Origin: JACMLD01 sp047602295
GTDB taxonomy: Bacteria; Bacteroidota; Bacteroidia; Chitinophagales; Chitinophagaceae
DNA: 64,000 nt
Reading direction: 5' to 3'
Assembly (NCBI GenBank): GCA_047602295.1
Contig: JASGHP010000001.1
Coordinates: 372,001 to 436,000 of the forward strand
The position numbers and the translations under genes are program-made. This document shows, one piece after another, positions 25,221 through 33,115 of the stretch (positions are counted from its first letter, which is position 1; every line of letters begins with the position of its first letter). The notes below the pieces were generated by a model. The model was not told the origin of the DNA, searched no databases, and saw only the letters and a program-made list of their open reading frames with translations.

Positions 25221-25224
25221 CTAC

Positions 25225-26805
25225 ATGAGAAAACAGTTACTCCTACTATCATCCATTCTATTTTCTTTTTTCATTCTTTCTGCACAAGTAAAAAAAGCAC
25301 CGGAGCGTAAAGAAGGCGATGGTCCTTGGCCGCAACTGATCATTCGTGGTGTTATATTAATCAATGGCACTGGTGCACCGGCTATTGGCCCCGTAGATAT
25401 TGTTGTTGAGAAAAACCGCATCAAACAAATTGTAAATGTTGGTGCACCTGGTATTGCTATCAATCCTGAAAGAAGACCAAAGCTGGCTGCAGGCGGTAAG
25501 GAATTGAATTGCGAAGGCATGTATTTGTTGCCCGGTTTTATAGACATGCATGGTCATATTGGTGGAGAACAACAAGGCGCAGATGCAGAATATGTTTTTA
25601 AATTATGGATGGCGCATGGCGTAACAACAGTAAGAGATCCTGGTTGTCTCAATGGTTTAGATTGGGTATTGGATGAAAAAAAGAAAAGTGAATTGAATGA
25701 AATAACTGCACCACGCTTGAAAGCATACACCGTATTTGGGCAGGGAAGCAAGGAACCAATTGCAACGCCAGAGCAAGCCATTGCATGGGTGAGAGAAAAC
25801 CAAAAGAAAGGATCAGACGGCATTAAGTTTTTTGGAGCAGCACCGGAGATTATGAAAGCTGCCATTGAAGAAAATAAAAAAATAGGATTGCGTTCCTGCT
25901 GTCATCATGCGCAAATGGATGTAGCCAGGTGGAATGTATTGAACAGTGCACGTGCGGGCATGACTTCAATGGAGCACTGGTATGGTTTGCCGGAAGCGTT
26001 GTTTGAAGACAAGACCATTCAGAATTATCCATTGAATTATAATTATGCCAATGAACAAAACCGTTTTGAAGAAGCGGGCAAGCTTTGGAAGCAAGCTGCT
26101 AAACCTTTCAGTGATCATTGGAATAAAGTGATGAATGAATTGTTGTCGCTCGATTTTACACTTGATCCAACATTTGAAATTTACGAGGCCAACCGCGATT
26201 TGATGCGTGCAAGAAGAGCAGAGTGGCACGAAGACTATACGATGCCCAAACTGTGGAAGTTTTATGAACCCAGTCGTGTTGCACACGGATCATACTGGCT
26301 AAACTGGGGTACAGAACAAGAGATAAGCTGGAAAGAAAATTATAAACTATGGATGGCATTTATTAATGAATATAAAAACCGTGGTGGCCGTGTAACAGTT
26401 GGTACCGATGCTGGTTTTATATATGAGCTCTATGGCTTTTCTTACGTAAGAGAATTGGAACTATTGCGTGAGTCTGGCTTTCATCCGCTGGAAGTAATAC
26501 GCAGTGCAACTTTGTATGGCGCACAGGCATTGGGTATGGACAAAGAAATAGGAAGCGTTGAAATAGGAAAGCTGGCAGATTTTGTAATTGTAGATGCCAA
26601 TCCATTAGAGAACCTGGCAGTATTGTATGGAACAGGCGCCATTGCACTTACTGATAAGAATGAAGTAGTTCGAAAAGGCGGCGTTAGTTATACAATAAAA
26701 GATGGCATTGTGTATGATGCAAAAAAGCTATTGCAGGATGTAAAGAAAATGGTGGCAGATGAAAAAGCAAAAACAGGATTTAAGATTTCACAACCGGGAA
26801 TGTAA
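25225..26805 (+). CDS. Exported amidohydrolase family protein
   Basis: 526 residues with a signal peptide (LLLSSILFSFFILSAQ). It belongs to the metal-dependent hydrolase (urease/imidazolonepropionase-like) superfamily. Metal motifs are GFIDMHGHIGG (HxH), GIKFFG with the possible bridging Lys, SCCHHAQMD, TSMEHWYG and GTDAGFIYE with the catalytic Asp. The C-terminal strand-rich part (ADFVIVDANPLENL) closes the composite beta-sandwich typical of the family. A ~120-residue Trp/Tyr-rich insertion (about 285-385) lies before the last metal ligands. Substrate unknown; hydrolysis of an amide, dipeptide or lactone bond is the family range. It appears monocistronic, ending at an inverted-repeat element. 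Confidence 0.88.
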   Translation: MRKQLLLLSSILFSFFILSAQVKKAPERKEGDGPWPQLIIRGVILINGTGAPAIGPVDIVVEKNRIKQIVNVGAPGIAINPERRPKLAAGGKELNCEGMYLLPGFIDMHGHIGGEQQGADAEYVFKLWMAHGVTTVRDPGCLNGLDWVLDEKKKSELNEITAPRLKAYTVFGQGSKEPIATPEQAIAWVRENQKKGSDGIKFFGAAPEIMKAAIEENKKIGLRSCCHHAQMDVARWNVLNSARAGMTSMEHWYGLPEALFEDKTIQNYPLNYNYANEQNRFEEAGKLWKQAAKPFSDHWNKVMNELLSLDFTLDPTFEIYEANRDLMRARRAEWHEDYTMPKLWKFYEPSRVAHGSYWLNWGTEQEISWKENYKLWMAFINEYKNRGGRVTVGTDAGFIYELYGFSYVRELELLRESGFHPLEVIRSATLYGAQALGMDKEIGSVEIGKLADFVIVDANPLENLAVLYGTGAIALTDKNEVVRKGGVSYTIKDGIVYDAKKLLQDVKKMVADEKAKTGFKISQPGM

Positions 26806-26807
26806 TG

Positions 26808-26932
26808 GAACGCAGATTATTATGATTGAGCAGATAAGTATGATTTACTTTGCCACTTAAATTTTGGAGAAACGAACTTTTGTATTGAAGTATAATCTTA
26901 ATCAATCATAATTATCATAAAAATCTGCGTTC
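26808..26932. repeat. Inverted-repeat element between convergent stop codons (GAACGCAGATT family)
   Basis: GAACGCAGATT (26808-26818) and AATCTGCGTTC (26922-26932) are exact reverse complements; a second pair, TATGATTGA (26821-26829) and TCAATCATA (26902-26910), lies inside. The element fits exactly between the stop codons at 26805 and 26935. A fragment of the same family is at 25056-25085. Confidence 0.65.
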
Positions 26933-26934
26933 TA

Positions 26935-27615
26935 TCAGCTGCGTTTAGCAGCTCTTACTATTTCTCTTTTGTGTGGTGGGCCTGGTATTTTTTCAACGGT
27001 AAACCCGGCAGCTTTCATTGCTTTTCTTACAATAGACTTTGAACAATAAGTAGTAAGAACGCCGCCCGGCTCCATCATATAAAATAGTTTTTCAAAAACT
27101 TCTTGCGTCCATAGCTCAGGTTGGTTCTCTGGCGCAAAAGCATCAAAGTAAACCAGGTGAAATTTTTCTGAGCTGGTAAAGCTGGCAAGATTTTCTTGAG
27201 TTTTCAGCAAACTAAAATTAGGGTTGATATCGGTTTTTATATTCCAGGGTGAATCGTGCAACAAATCAAACTGAGCTTGCAGATCTGCTCGCTGTAAAGC
27301 TGTGCAATAATTCAGTGATTGATAAAGATCTTGTTGCAATGGAAAACGTTCAATGCTATGATAAAAAATTTGTTGCTGTTTTTTTTCCGCCTCTATCAAA
27401 GTAAGCAATGCATTCAAGCCAGTACCAAAGCCCATTTCAAAAACACGTATCTCACTTAAAGATGGAAAAGTAGCTTGGAGGTAATGCAAGCCGGTTTTAA
27501 TAAACACATGTTCCGATTCCTGTATAGCACCATGCGATGAATGATAGGTAACTCCCATTTCCGGAATGGCAATACTGTGTGAACCATCTGTAGTAAGAAT
27601 TATATTTCTTTTCAT
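26935..27615 (-). CDS. mnmD: tRNA 5-methylaminomethyl-2-thiouridine methyltransferase MnmD
   Basis: 226 residues, the stand-alone methyltransferase equivalent to the N-terminal half of E. coli MnmC. It methylates the nm5(s2)U wobble base of certain tRNAs with S-adenosylmethionine. Visible features are the SAM-binding EMGFGTGLNALLTL, the acidic SIERFPLQ, the family motif YFDAFAPENQPELWT, and GGVLTTYCSKSIVRKAMKAAGF near the end. The FAD oxidase half of MnmC is absent, as is normal in Bacteroidetes. ATG 27615 gives the conserved N terminus; the open frame reaches a TTG 12 codons upstream. It is divergent from the YCF48-like lipoprotein gene with only 44 bp between starts. Confidence 0.92.
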   Translation of the reverse strand: MKRNIILTTDGSHSIAIPEMGVTYHSSHGAIQESEHVFIKTGLHYLQATFPSLSEIRVFEMGFGTGLNALLTLIEAEKKQQQIFYHSIERFPLQQDLYQSLNYCTALQRADLQAQFDLLHDSPWNIKTDINPNFSLLKTQENLASFTSSEKFHLVYFDAFAPENQPELWTQEVFEKLFYMMEPGGVLTTYCSKSIVRKAMKAAGFTVEKIPGPPHKREIVRAAKRS

Positions 27616-27659
27616 AATTTTCTGGACTAAAATTATATCTTCCGTTTTCAAACCATCTT

Positions 27660-28652
27660 ATGCAAAAAGCAATTAATTCTCTTTTTTTAATACTTGCTAT
27701 AAGTATACTAGCAAGTTCTTGTTCTAAAGACAACAATCCAGACACCAACCCCACCACTCCTACAGATCCAACCTCGCCACCAGGGACTCAGCCTGGAACG
27801 GGAGATCTTCCAGATACATTAGGAGCTGGCTGGCAAAAAATAAAAGTAGACACAACGGTAGGATTTACTGATATTTTTTTTGTTGATAATAACAACGGCT
27901 TTTTGTGTGGCGAAAGTTATATTGGTAAATCAACAGACGGAGGCCTAACCTGGAAAAAAGTTTTACCTGAATCAATAAAAGGAGTTTATGTAAATATTTT
28001 CTTCGTAGACGCTAATACAGGTTGGGTATTTGGAGGAACCAACTCAAATGCAATGAGAACTATTGATGGCGGCAACACCTGGTTATCAGTTGGTAGAGGA
28101 ATTATTTTTGATGGTCAGTTTTTTGATGCAAAGAATGGTTTTGTAATCGCGGAAGGCTTTGGAGTTTTTAAAACATCAGATGGTGGAGTGACTTTTCAAT
28201 CAGTAAGCGGTTTTAATGCAAGAAGTCTTTTTTTCCAGGATAAAAACAAAGGTTGGGTTTCTGGTAAAGGTCTTATAAAAACCACAGACGGAGGAACAAC
28301 ATTTACAAATCTAACTGATGCTATTCCCATAGAATCTTACGCAATGCAATTTACAGACTCTCTGCACGGATGGATAGCCGGTGGTGCAAGTATATATAGA
28401 ACTGTTGACGGTGGCGCTACTGTAGAATCAATAAGAAATGGCCAGATAAACAGTGATATAAGTTTCTTTGACAACAACAACGGCTTTATACTTTCCGGCA
28501 CCAAAATATTTTCAACCAGCGATGGTGGTAAAACATTGCAACTGCAATGTGTAATTCATAAAAACTCCCCTTACGAAATTCATTTTACAGATAGCAGTCA
28601 CGGCTGGGCTGCGGGCCCCGGCGGATATATTTATAAGTATGTGAAGCCATAA
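27660..28652 (+). CDS. YCF48-like beta-propeller lipoprotein
   Basis: 330 residues. The leader ends ASSCSKDNN, a lipobox with SKDNN after the Cys, so a lipid-anchored protein is expected. A Pro/Thr-rich linker (about 25-55) leads to some six to seven propeller blades of the BNR/YCF48 type, each with a DGG-x-T-W/F turn and a GW or GF strand (STDGGLTWKKV, TIDGGNTWLSV, TTDGGTTFTNL, TVDGGATVES, TSDGGKTLQL). YCF48/HCF136 is a photosystem II assembly factor in phototrophs; in Bacteroidetes such propellers are surface or periplasmic proteins of unknown role. The glycosylase gene follows after 10 bp, suggesting an unexpected shared transcript. Confidence 0.87.
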   Translation: MQKAINSLFLILAISILASSCSKDNNPDTNPTTPTDPTSPPGTQPGTGDLPDTLGAGWQKIKVDTTVGFTDIFFVDNNNGFLCGESYIGKSTDGGLTWKKVLPESIKGVYVNIFFVDANTGWVFGGTNSNAMRTIDGGNTWLSVGRGIIFDGQFFDAKNGFVIAEGFGVFKTSDGGVTFQSVSGFNARSLFFQDKNKGWVSGKGLIKTTDGGTTFTNLTDAIPIESYAMQFTDSLHGWIAGGASIYRTVDGGATVESIRNGQINSDISFFDNNNGFILSGTKIFSTSDGGKTLQLQCVIHKNSPYEIHFTDSSHGWAAGPGGYIYKYVKP

Positions 28653-28662
28653 CAAGAAGAAT

Positions 28663-29268
28663 ATGCATTACGTAGAACATCTTTCCAAAGACAAAAAATT
28701 AAAGAAACTGATTGAAAGCAGGGAGCCATTCAAACTGCAGCAAAGAAAAAAAGTGTACCTGCATCTTTGCGGTTCTATTATGAGCCAGCAACTATCTGTA
28801 AAAGTAGCAGATGTTATCTGGAACCGTTTCCTGGCTTTATACGATAAACATCCAACACCAGAACAGATATTAGCCACACCATTTGAAACACTGCGAGGGA
28901 TTGGCCTTTCCAATGCAAAGGCTACCTATGTGCAGAACGTTGCAAAGTTTGCTATAGAGCATGGCATGGAGTGGAACCAATTGAAAAAAATGAGCGATGA
29001 AGAAGTAACACAGCATTTAATTCAGATAAAAGGTGTGGGCCGCTGGACAACAGAAATGCTGTTAATGTTTGCATTGGGGCGTGAAGATGTTTTTGCAGTA
29101 GATGACTTAGGTGTACAACAGGCTATGACGCATATCTATAAATTGGATGACACCGACAAGAAAAAAATGAAAGAAGACATGCTGCGCATTGCAAAAAAAT
29201 GGAGCCCTTACAGAACTTATGCCTGTCTTCATTTGTGGAGATGGAAAGATAATAGCCCGGAGAAGTGA
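28663..29268 (+). CDS. DNA-3-methyladenine glycosylase II (AlkA-like, HhH-GPD)
   Basis: 201 residues. It removes alkylated purines from DNA in base excision repair. The HhH-GPD core is complete: GSIMSQQLSVKVADVIWNRF, LRGIGLSNAKATY, the helix-hairpin-helix LIQIKGVGRWTTEMLLMFALG, and VFAVDDLGVQQAM whose second Asp is the catalytic residue. It lacks the N-terminal TBP-like domain of E. coli AlkA, so it is the short form common in Bacteroidetes and Bacillus (YfjP-like). ATG 28663 lies 10 bp after the YCF48 stop. Downstream lies an AGCT-rich inverted-repeat region before the convergent fasciclin gene. Confidence 0.93.
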   Translation: MHYVEHLSKDKKLKKLIESREPFKLQQRKKVYLHLCGSIMSQQLSVKVADVIWNRFLALYDKHPTPEQILATPFETLRGIGLSNAKATYVQNVAKFAIEHGMEWNQLKKMSDEEVTQHLIQIKGVGRWTTEMLLMFALGREDVFAVDDLGVQQAMTHIYKLDDTDKKKMKEDMLRIAKKWSPYRTYACLHLWRWKDNSPEK

Positions 29269-29270
29269 AG

Positions 29271-29495
29271 AAAGCCATTAGCTGTTAACTACAAGCTACA
29301 AGTGCTTCTCGAAATAAAGCCGCAAGTTATTAGCTGCAAGCTGCAAGCGCCTCTCCGTGAAGTGCTTTTTAAACATACGCCAACTTGTTAGAGCTAAAGC
29401 TTTATAGCGTATACTTAAATTCTCCTTTATAACAAATACTCATTGACTACTCAAAACAAACTTGCAGCTTGTGGCTAGCCGCTTGCTCTACGGCA
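29271..29495. repeat. AGCT-rich inverted-repeat region (same family as 33005-33099)
   Basis: Left copies TAACTACAAGCTACAAGT (29286-29303) and TTAGCTGCAAGCTGCAAG (29332-29349) face a right copy ACTTGCAGCTTGTGGCTAG (29460-29478) in reverse orientation. Arms are imperfect. The element lies at the 3' ends of two convergent genes and overlaps the end of the fasciclin gene by a few bases. Confidence 0.55.
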
Positions 29496-30420
29496 TGAGC
29501 AATCCATTTATCTTATGTACAATTACACTGCTACCGGCTACTTTATCTGACAATTCTATACTTGCTGCGTTGGTATTACCTACTCCTGTAAATTGAATAA
29601 TCGCATCGCTGAAAGTAACATTAATACTATTCCCTTCCTGCGAAGGAACTGTAATCAAACCTGAAAAAGTATTGCTAAAGTATTGCCCGGGTACGATGTG
29701 ATACTGAACAATATCAGTTAACGTGTTTATATCGCTGTTATCTATGCTTGCAAGCGTAGGATAGCCTGCTGCAATAAAAGCATTGTTATCTGGTGCAAGT
29801 ATGGTATTCCAATCGCTTGCGGGCACAAGATTTATCCCGGTAACTTTAACAGCTTCGGCAAAATAACTTAACGATGTATCTGCACTTAGCAATTGCGCAA
29901 TAGATGCTGCTGGTATTCTTAGCGGAGCACTTAATTCATATACTGCTGCATTGCTGCCAGCCAATTTTTGTCTATTGGCAAGGCTGCCATTAAAATAACT
30001 GACAGTAGTATCTAATGTACCCATCCCATATACAGTGGGTCCAGATAAACTTTTGTATCCTGTATAGGCAGCACTATCAAGCGGTGGTAGAGAATCTATA
30101 TAATGATAACGCACCAATGAATCGGCACCGGCAACAGACATAGCATTGATGGAATTTTTAGAAATGCCCGCAGCAAGAAATGCTGTATTGGTAGGTATTA
30201 AAACAGTTATAAACCTTGTATTTAAAAAAAGTGGTTTATCCCCTGCTTTTTGCACGGCTGCATTATAAATAGACAAACTGGTGTCTCCAATAATTAAAGC
30301 ATATAAAGGAGTGGAAGATTCTATAGACGTATTATTGGTAACAGTTTTTTTACACGAGCTTACTGCCCAAATAAACAGCAATACAAGCCCGCAGAAAACC
30401 AATCCAGTTTGTTTTTTCAT
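29488..30420 (-). CDS. Fasciclin (FAS1) domain lipoprotein
   Basis: 310 residues. Leader LVLLFIWAVSSCKK carries a lipobox (VSSC), so it is lipid-anchored outside the cytoplasm. Two FAS1 domains follow: residues about 35-165 (STPLYALIIG, FITVLIPTNTAFLAAGI, VRYHYIDS) and 180-310 (LSYFAEAVK, WNTILAPDNNAFIAAGY, IVQYHIVPGQYF, VIVHKINGLLMP). FAS1 proteins mediate adhesion or bind hydrophobic or sugar ligands. The ATG at 30420 begins the signal peptide; an upstream in-frame extension is unlikely. It is a single gene, convergent with the glycosylase. A GAAATTTG box sits upstream on the same strand, one base off TAnnTTTG. Confidence 0.88.
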   Translation of the reverse strand: MKKQTGLVFCGLVLLFIWAVSSCKKTVTNNTSIESSTPLYALIIGDTSLSIYNAAVQKAGDKPLFLNTRFITVLIPTNTAFLAAGISKNSINAMSVAGADSLVRYHYIDSLPPLDSAAYTGYKSLSGPTVYGMGTLDTTVSYFNGSLANRQKLAGSNAAVYELSAPLRIPAASIAQLLSADTSLSYFAEAVKVTGINLVPASDWNTILAPDNNAFIAAGYPTLASIDNSDINTLTDIVQYHIVPGQYFSNTFSGLITVPSQEGNSINVTFSDAIIQFTGVGNTNAASIELSDKVAGSSVIVHKINGLLMP

Positions 30421-30912
30421 ATAATTGATATTTGATAAAAACCGTTGTGAAACAAATTTCGCCCCAGCGTTTAACAAGGCTTTCTCCTTAGCATGCGCTT
30501 AACCTTTGTTAAGTGTGGCAACAATAAAACGCTGTATAGCCGTTGCTATTGTTGTTTGGGCTATTCGTAGTGCGAGGTTTTATTGTGATAGATGAATTTT
30601 CTTTGTGCCCAGCCTTATTTTCCTTGGATTAAATTTTCTGCGTAAATATTAATGTGGCTTGTATAGCCAAGACAGATTGATTAGCACAAACCTTAGCTGC
30701 TTTCTATTTCTTACACATATGATGAATTTGTCTATTGAGTGAAGCTTTTTGTATAAATATTTTTCCTTTCAGGCATCCTTCTATACATAGCTTGCGTACA
30801 AGCTAATGTCTGTACATTCTTAATACCCCTTACAGCAACTTTATTGCAAGCTAAACTGGTCTGCTGCAGGTGACCAGGTTTAGATCTATTTAATCATTTT
30901 AAAAAACTGTGT
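30421..30912. other. 492-bp divergent intergenic region
   Basis: No gene seen. It carries promoters for fasciclin (minus) and the COG4315-like gene (plus). Two hairpins are visible. One is CAACAATA (30519-30526) with TATTGTTG (30547-30554), extended inside by AACG/CGTT. The other is TAGCTTG (30788-30794) with CAAGCTA (30799-30805). Their function is unknown. Confidence 0.5.
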
Positions 30913-31794
30913 ATGAAAAAGCAACCGCCTTTTTTCAGGCTGAAATCTTATGTCTTGCCCGTACTTTCTTTATTGGTTTTATCTGTTGTACTTAAAAGTT
31001 GTTCTAAAGACAAAACACCCGATAAAATTCAATCTGTTAAATTAGCTAATGATGCCGTACTTGGTTCTATACTGGTAGATGGCAAAGGTTATACGCTGTA
31101 TTATTTCTCTAATGATATAGATGGCGGTATTAATAAATGCACTGGCGGCTGCCTGGCAGTATGGCCCATCTTCTATGATTCTTTGTTAAGTGCTTCCACA
31201 ATTGGTACAGGATTGAATGCAGCAGACTTTGGAACCATCACTACATCGCTTGGTACCAAACAAACAACCTATAAAGGATGGCCTCTGTATTATTATGCAC
31301 CAAAAGATGCCAGCGGCAATAACGTAAGAGAAGCTGTGGGCCAAACAGGTGGTGAGAAAGTGGGCAACATATGGTTTGTTGTAAAAACAAATTATTCTAT
31401 TTTTCTTGCAAATAAGAAAGTTGTTACTACTGGTACAACCGATAGCACTTTAAAAGAGTTTTTAACAGACAGTGTTGGCAATACACTTTACCTGTTTACA
31501 AAAGATTCGCTCAATCCCACTACTTTACCAACCAATTGCGTAAGCGGTTGTATTACCACATGGCCAGTGTTTTATACATCCAACATAACAGTGCCATCTT
31601 ATCTCAGCAAAGCAGATTTTGGAGAGATAACACGAACAGATGGAACCGGCGGCACTACACGCAAACAATCTACTTATAGAGGAAGACCACTGTATTATTA
31701 TGCTCCGGATGGTTATATACGTGGTGCGGCAAAAGGAGAAGGTGTTGGTAAGGTCTGGTATGTGATGATGCCAACGATTACTAAAATTAATTAG
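30913..31794 (+). CDS. Lipoprotein with COG4315/PF03640 secreted repeats
   Basis: 293 residues. The leader VLSLLVLSVVLKSCSKDKT ends in a lipobox. The rest is four repeats of the secreted-repeat family: VLGSILVDGKGYTLYYFSND with CTGGCLAVWPIFY, then a GWPLYYYAPKDASG half, a second DSVGNTLYLFTKD with CVSGCITTWPVFY, and GRPLYYYAPDGY with VGKVWYVM. Each long repeat has a CxxxC pair (CTGGC, CVSGC) likely to form a disulphide. Function of the family is not known; proposals include redox or metal roles at the cell surface. It ends at a bidirectional terminator. Confidence 0.87.
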   Translation: MKKQPPFFRLKSYVLPVLSLLVLSVVLKSCSKDKTPDKIQSVKLANDAVLGSILVDGKGYTLYYFSNDIDGGINKCTGGCLAVWPIFYDSLLSASTIGTGLNAADFGTITTSLGTKQTTYKGWPLYYYAPKDASGNNVREAVGQTGGEKVGNIWFVVKTNYSIFLANKKVVTTGTTDSTLKEFLTDSVGNTLYLFTKDSLNPTTLPTNCVSGCITTWPVFYTSNITVPSYLSKADFGEITRTDGTGGTTRKQSTYRGRPLYYYAPDGYIRGAAKGEGVGKVWYVMMPTITKIN

Positions 31795-31814
31795 CACAGT
31801 TCTCTTGCATAATG

Positions 31815-31848
31815 AAAAACCCGGTGGATAATATCTGCCGGGTTTATT
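31815..31848. terminator. Bidirectional terminator between convergent genes
   Basis: AAACCCGG (31817-31824) pairs with CCGGGTTT (31838-31845); inner bases extend the stem with a G-U pair. A-rich on the left and T-rich on the right, so it can serve both the COG4315-like gene (plus) and the hydrolase gene (minus). Confidence 0.75.
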
Positions 31849-32641
31849 ATTTCAATATGTTTTTTAAAGCAGCGAGGTATTGCAGATTCTCTGTAATGCC
31901 ATTATGCCCCTGCTCTTTTAGTGTAATAAAACTATCAGAAGGTTTTAATAAGGTTTTTAGTTTTAAAGATGAACCATAATAGATTACCTCATCTTTATCT
32001 CCGTGAAAAATAACAACAGGCATTGTGCACAAAGGCAAATATTTGTTTGTGGGGAATTTATATTTTAGTATGAACGAAGGAAGAATATAAAACCGATGGT
32101 TCATCATATCTGTAAGACTGAAATAAGGAGCCTGCAAGATTAACAAAGAAGGTTTGTTTGCTGAGGCCAGCCATGTAGCAGCTCCTGTTCCTATAGAATA
32201 GCCAAGCACAATTATTTTATCTTCTTTGTAACGCAACTTCAAACTATCATAAGCAAGTTGCACATCATCAAAAAATTGTTGCTGGTTGTTTATGCTTCCT
32301 GAGCTTTTGCCATAGCCACGATAATCCAGCATAAAAAGATCATAACCCAAACTGGTATATGTGTTTGCTATTTCTCCCCATGATGCCAGTGAACCAGCAT
32401 TGCCGTGCAAGTAAAAGATCAATCCTTTGGCGCTGTCTGCTTTAAACAATAATCCGTTTAAAACAGCATTGTCTTTTGTTTTTATATTGATGGATTCAAA
32501 GCGGTTGCTAAATGAAAACTGATAATTGGCAGCAAGTTTTTCAGGAAAGAATATCAATTTCTCCTGAACAAAATATAGTAACAAGCAAAGCAGGATGTAT
32601 CCAACAACTAATATTTTTATAGCGCTAATAACCACTTTCAT
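31847..32641 (-). CDS. Membrane-anchored alpha/beta hydrolase
   Basis: 264 residues. One N-terminal membrane helix (ILVVGYILLCLLLYFV) followed by a full alpha/beta hydrolase fold with the sequence QEKLIFFPE common in the BEM46/ABHD13-like group. Catalytic triad: Ser in GYSIGTG, Asp in FHGDKDEVI, His in EQGHNG. The oxyanion region is YLHGNAGS, and the LDYRGYGKSSG strand-turn is typical. It would face the periplasm, acting as an esterase, thioesterase or peptidase on an unknown substrate. Its ATG overlaps the stop codon of the DUF1801 gene by four bases (ATGA), so the two are translationally coupled. Confidence 0.9.
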   Translation of the reverse strand: MKVVISAIKILVVGYILLCLLLYFVQEKLIFFPEKLAANYQFSFSNRFESINIKTKDNAVLNGLLFKADSAKGLIFYLHGNAGSLASWGEIANTYTSLGYDLFMLDYRGYGKSSGSINNQQQFFDDVQLAYDSLKLRYKEDKIIVLGYSIGTGAATWLASANKPSLLILQAPYFSLTDMMNHRFYILPSFILKYKFPTNKYLPLCTMPVVIFHGDKDEVIYYGSSLKLKTLLKPSDSFITLKEQGHNGITENLQYLAALKNILK

Positions 32642-32988
32642 TTTTTAGGATATAGTGCAACCATCTTTTTCAATATGCCTTCAATTGTTTTTACGGGAAT
32701 GTCTTTTTCAGGATCAATTAATAGTATTTTCATGCGTGCCCTTTTCTCCTGCAACAATAACGGATGATCTATTTTGCCTCCTTCTACAATGCCAAGATAG
32801 GGTTGATGAAATTTTTTATGCACCCATAAATAACAACACATTTTATTTTGAATGCAATACATTGGCATGCCATATTTCCATGCTTCGCTGATGCGGCCAT
32901 CAAATGCAAGCACCAATTGCCGCAATGCCAGCAGGCAACTTTTAACAGGCTCTTCCTGTTGCTGAAAATAATTATCGGCAGGCTTCAT
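32638..32988 (-). CDS. DUF1801 domain protein
   Basis: 116 residues, cytoplasmic. It matches the DUF1801 (YdhG-like) family: PADNYFQQQEEPVKSCLLALRQL at the start, AWKYGMPMYCIQNKMCCYLWVHKKF, YLGIVEGGKI, and the C-terminal LIDPEKDIP followed by an amphipathic helix. The fold is related to iron-chaperone/frataxin-like alpha-beta proteins, but no activity is firmly known. It is coupled by a 4-base overlap to the downstream hydrolase gene, hinting at a shared role. Upstream lies an AGCT-type inverted repeat, with no clear promoter box. Confidence 0.82.
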   Translation of the reverse strand: MKPADNYFQQQEEPVKSCLLALRQLVLAFDGRISEAWKYGMPMYCIQNKMCCYLWVHKKFHQPYLGIVEGGKIDHPLLLQEKRARMKILLIDPEKDIPVKTIEGILKKMVALYPKK

Positions 32989-33004
32989 AGTAAGTTATTA
33001 GCTG

Positions 33005-33099
33005 TTAGCTACAAGCTGCAAGTGCTCTTCTGGAAAAATCTTTTTAGGTAAGAACAAATCTTGTTTTCGACTCAAAAGAAACTTGCAGCTTGTAGCTAA
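33005..33099. repeat. Inverted-repeat element with perfect 19-bp arms (AGCT family)
   Basis: TTAGCTACAAGCTGCAAGT (33005-33023) and its exact reverse complement (33081-33099) enclose 57 bases; a partial third copy, AAGCTTGCAGCTT (33100-33112), runs up to the stop codon of the S46 peptidase gene. Related copies occur at 29271-29495 and 24883-24916. Confidence 0.75.
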
Positions 33100-33115
33100 A
33101 AGCTTGCAGCTTCTT

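Larger units (their letters stand above)
24876..25224. other. 349-bp intergenic region with terminator and repeat fragments
   Basis: No gene. It holds an AGCTGCGAGCTGCTAGCT-type repeat fragment (24883-24916), the operon terminator, an AATCATAACCATCATAAAAA-type fragment (25065-25085) related to the one before mnmD, and a CTCCGTG-rich fragment (25131-25180) related to 15449-15490. Confidence 0.6.

Noticed and set aside
33005..33099. The 19-bp inverted repeat as CRISPR or transposon end.
   Set aside because: Only two arms with one 57-bp centre, no array of equal spacers, no transposase gene or target duplication visible.
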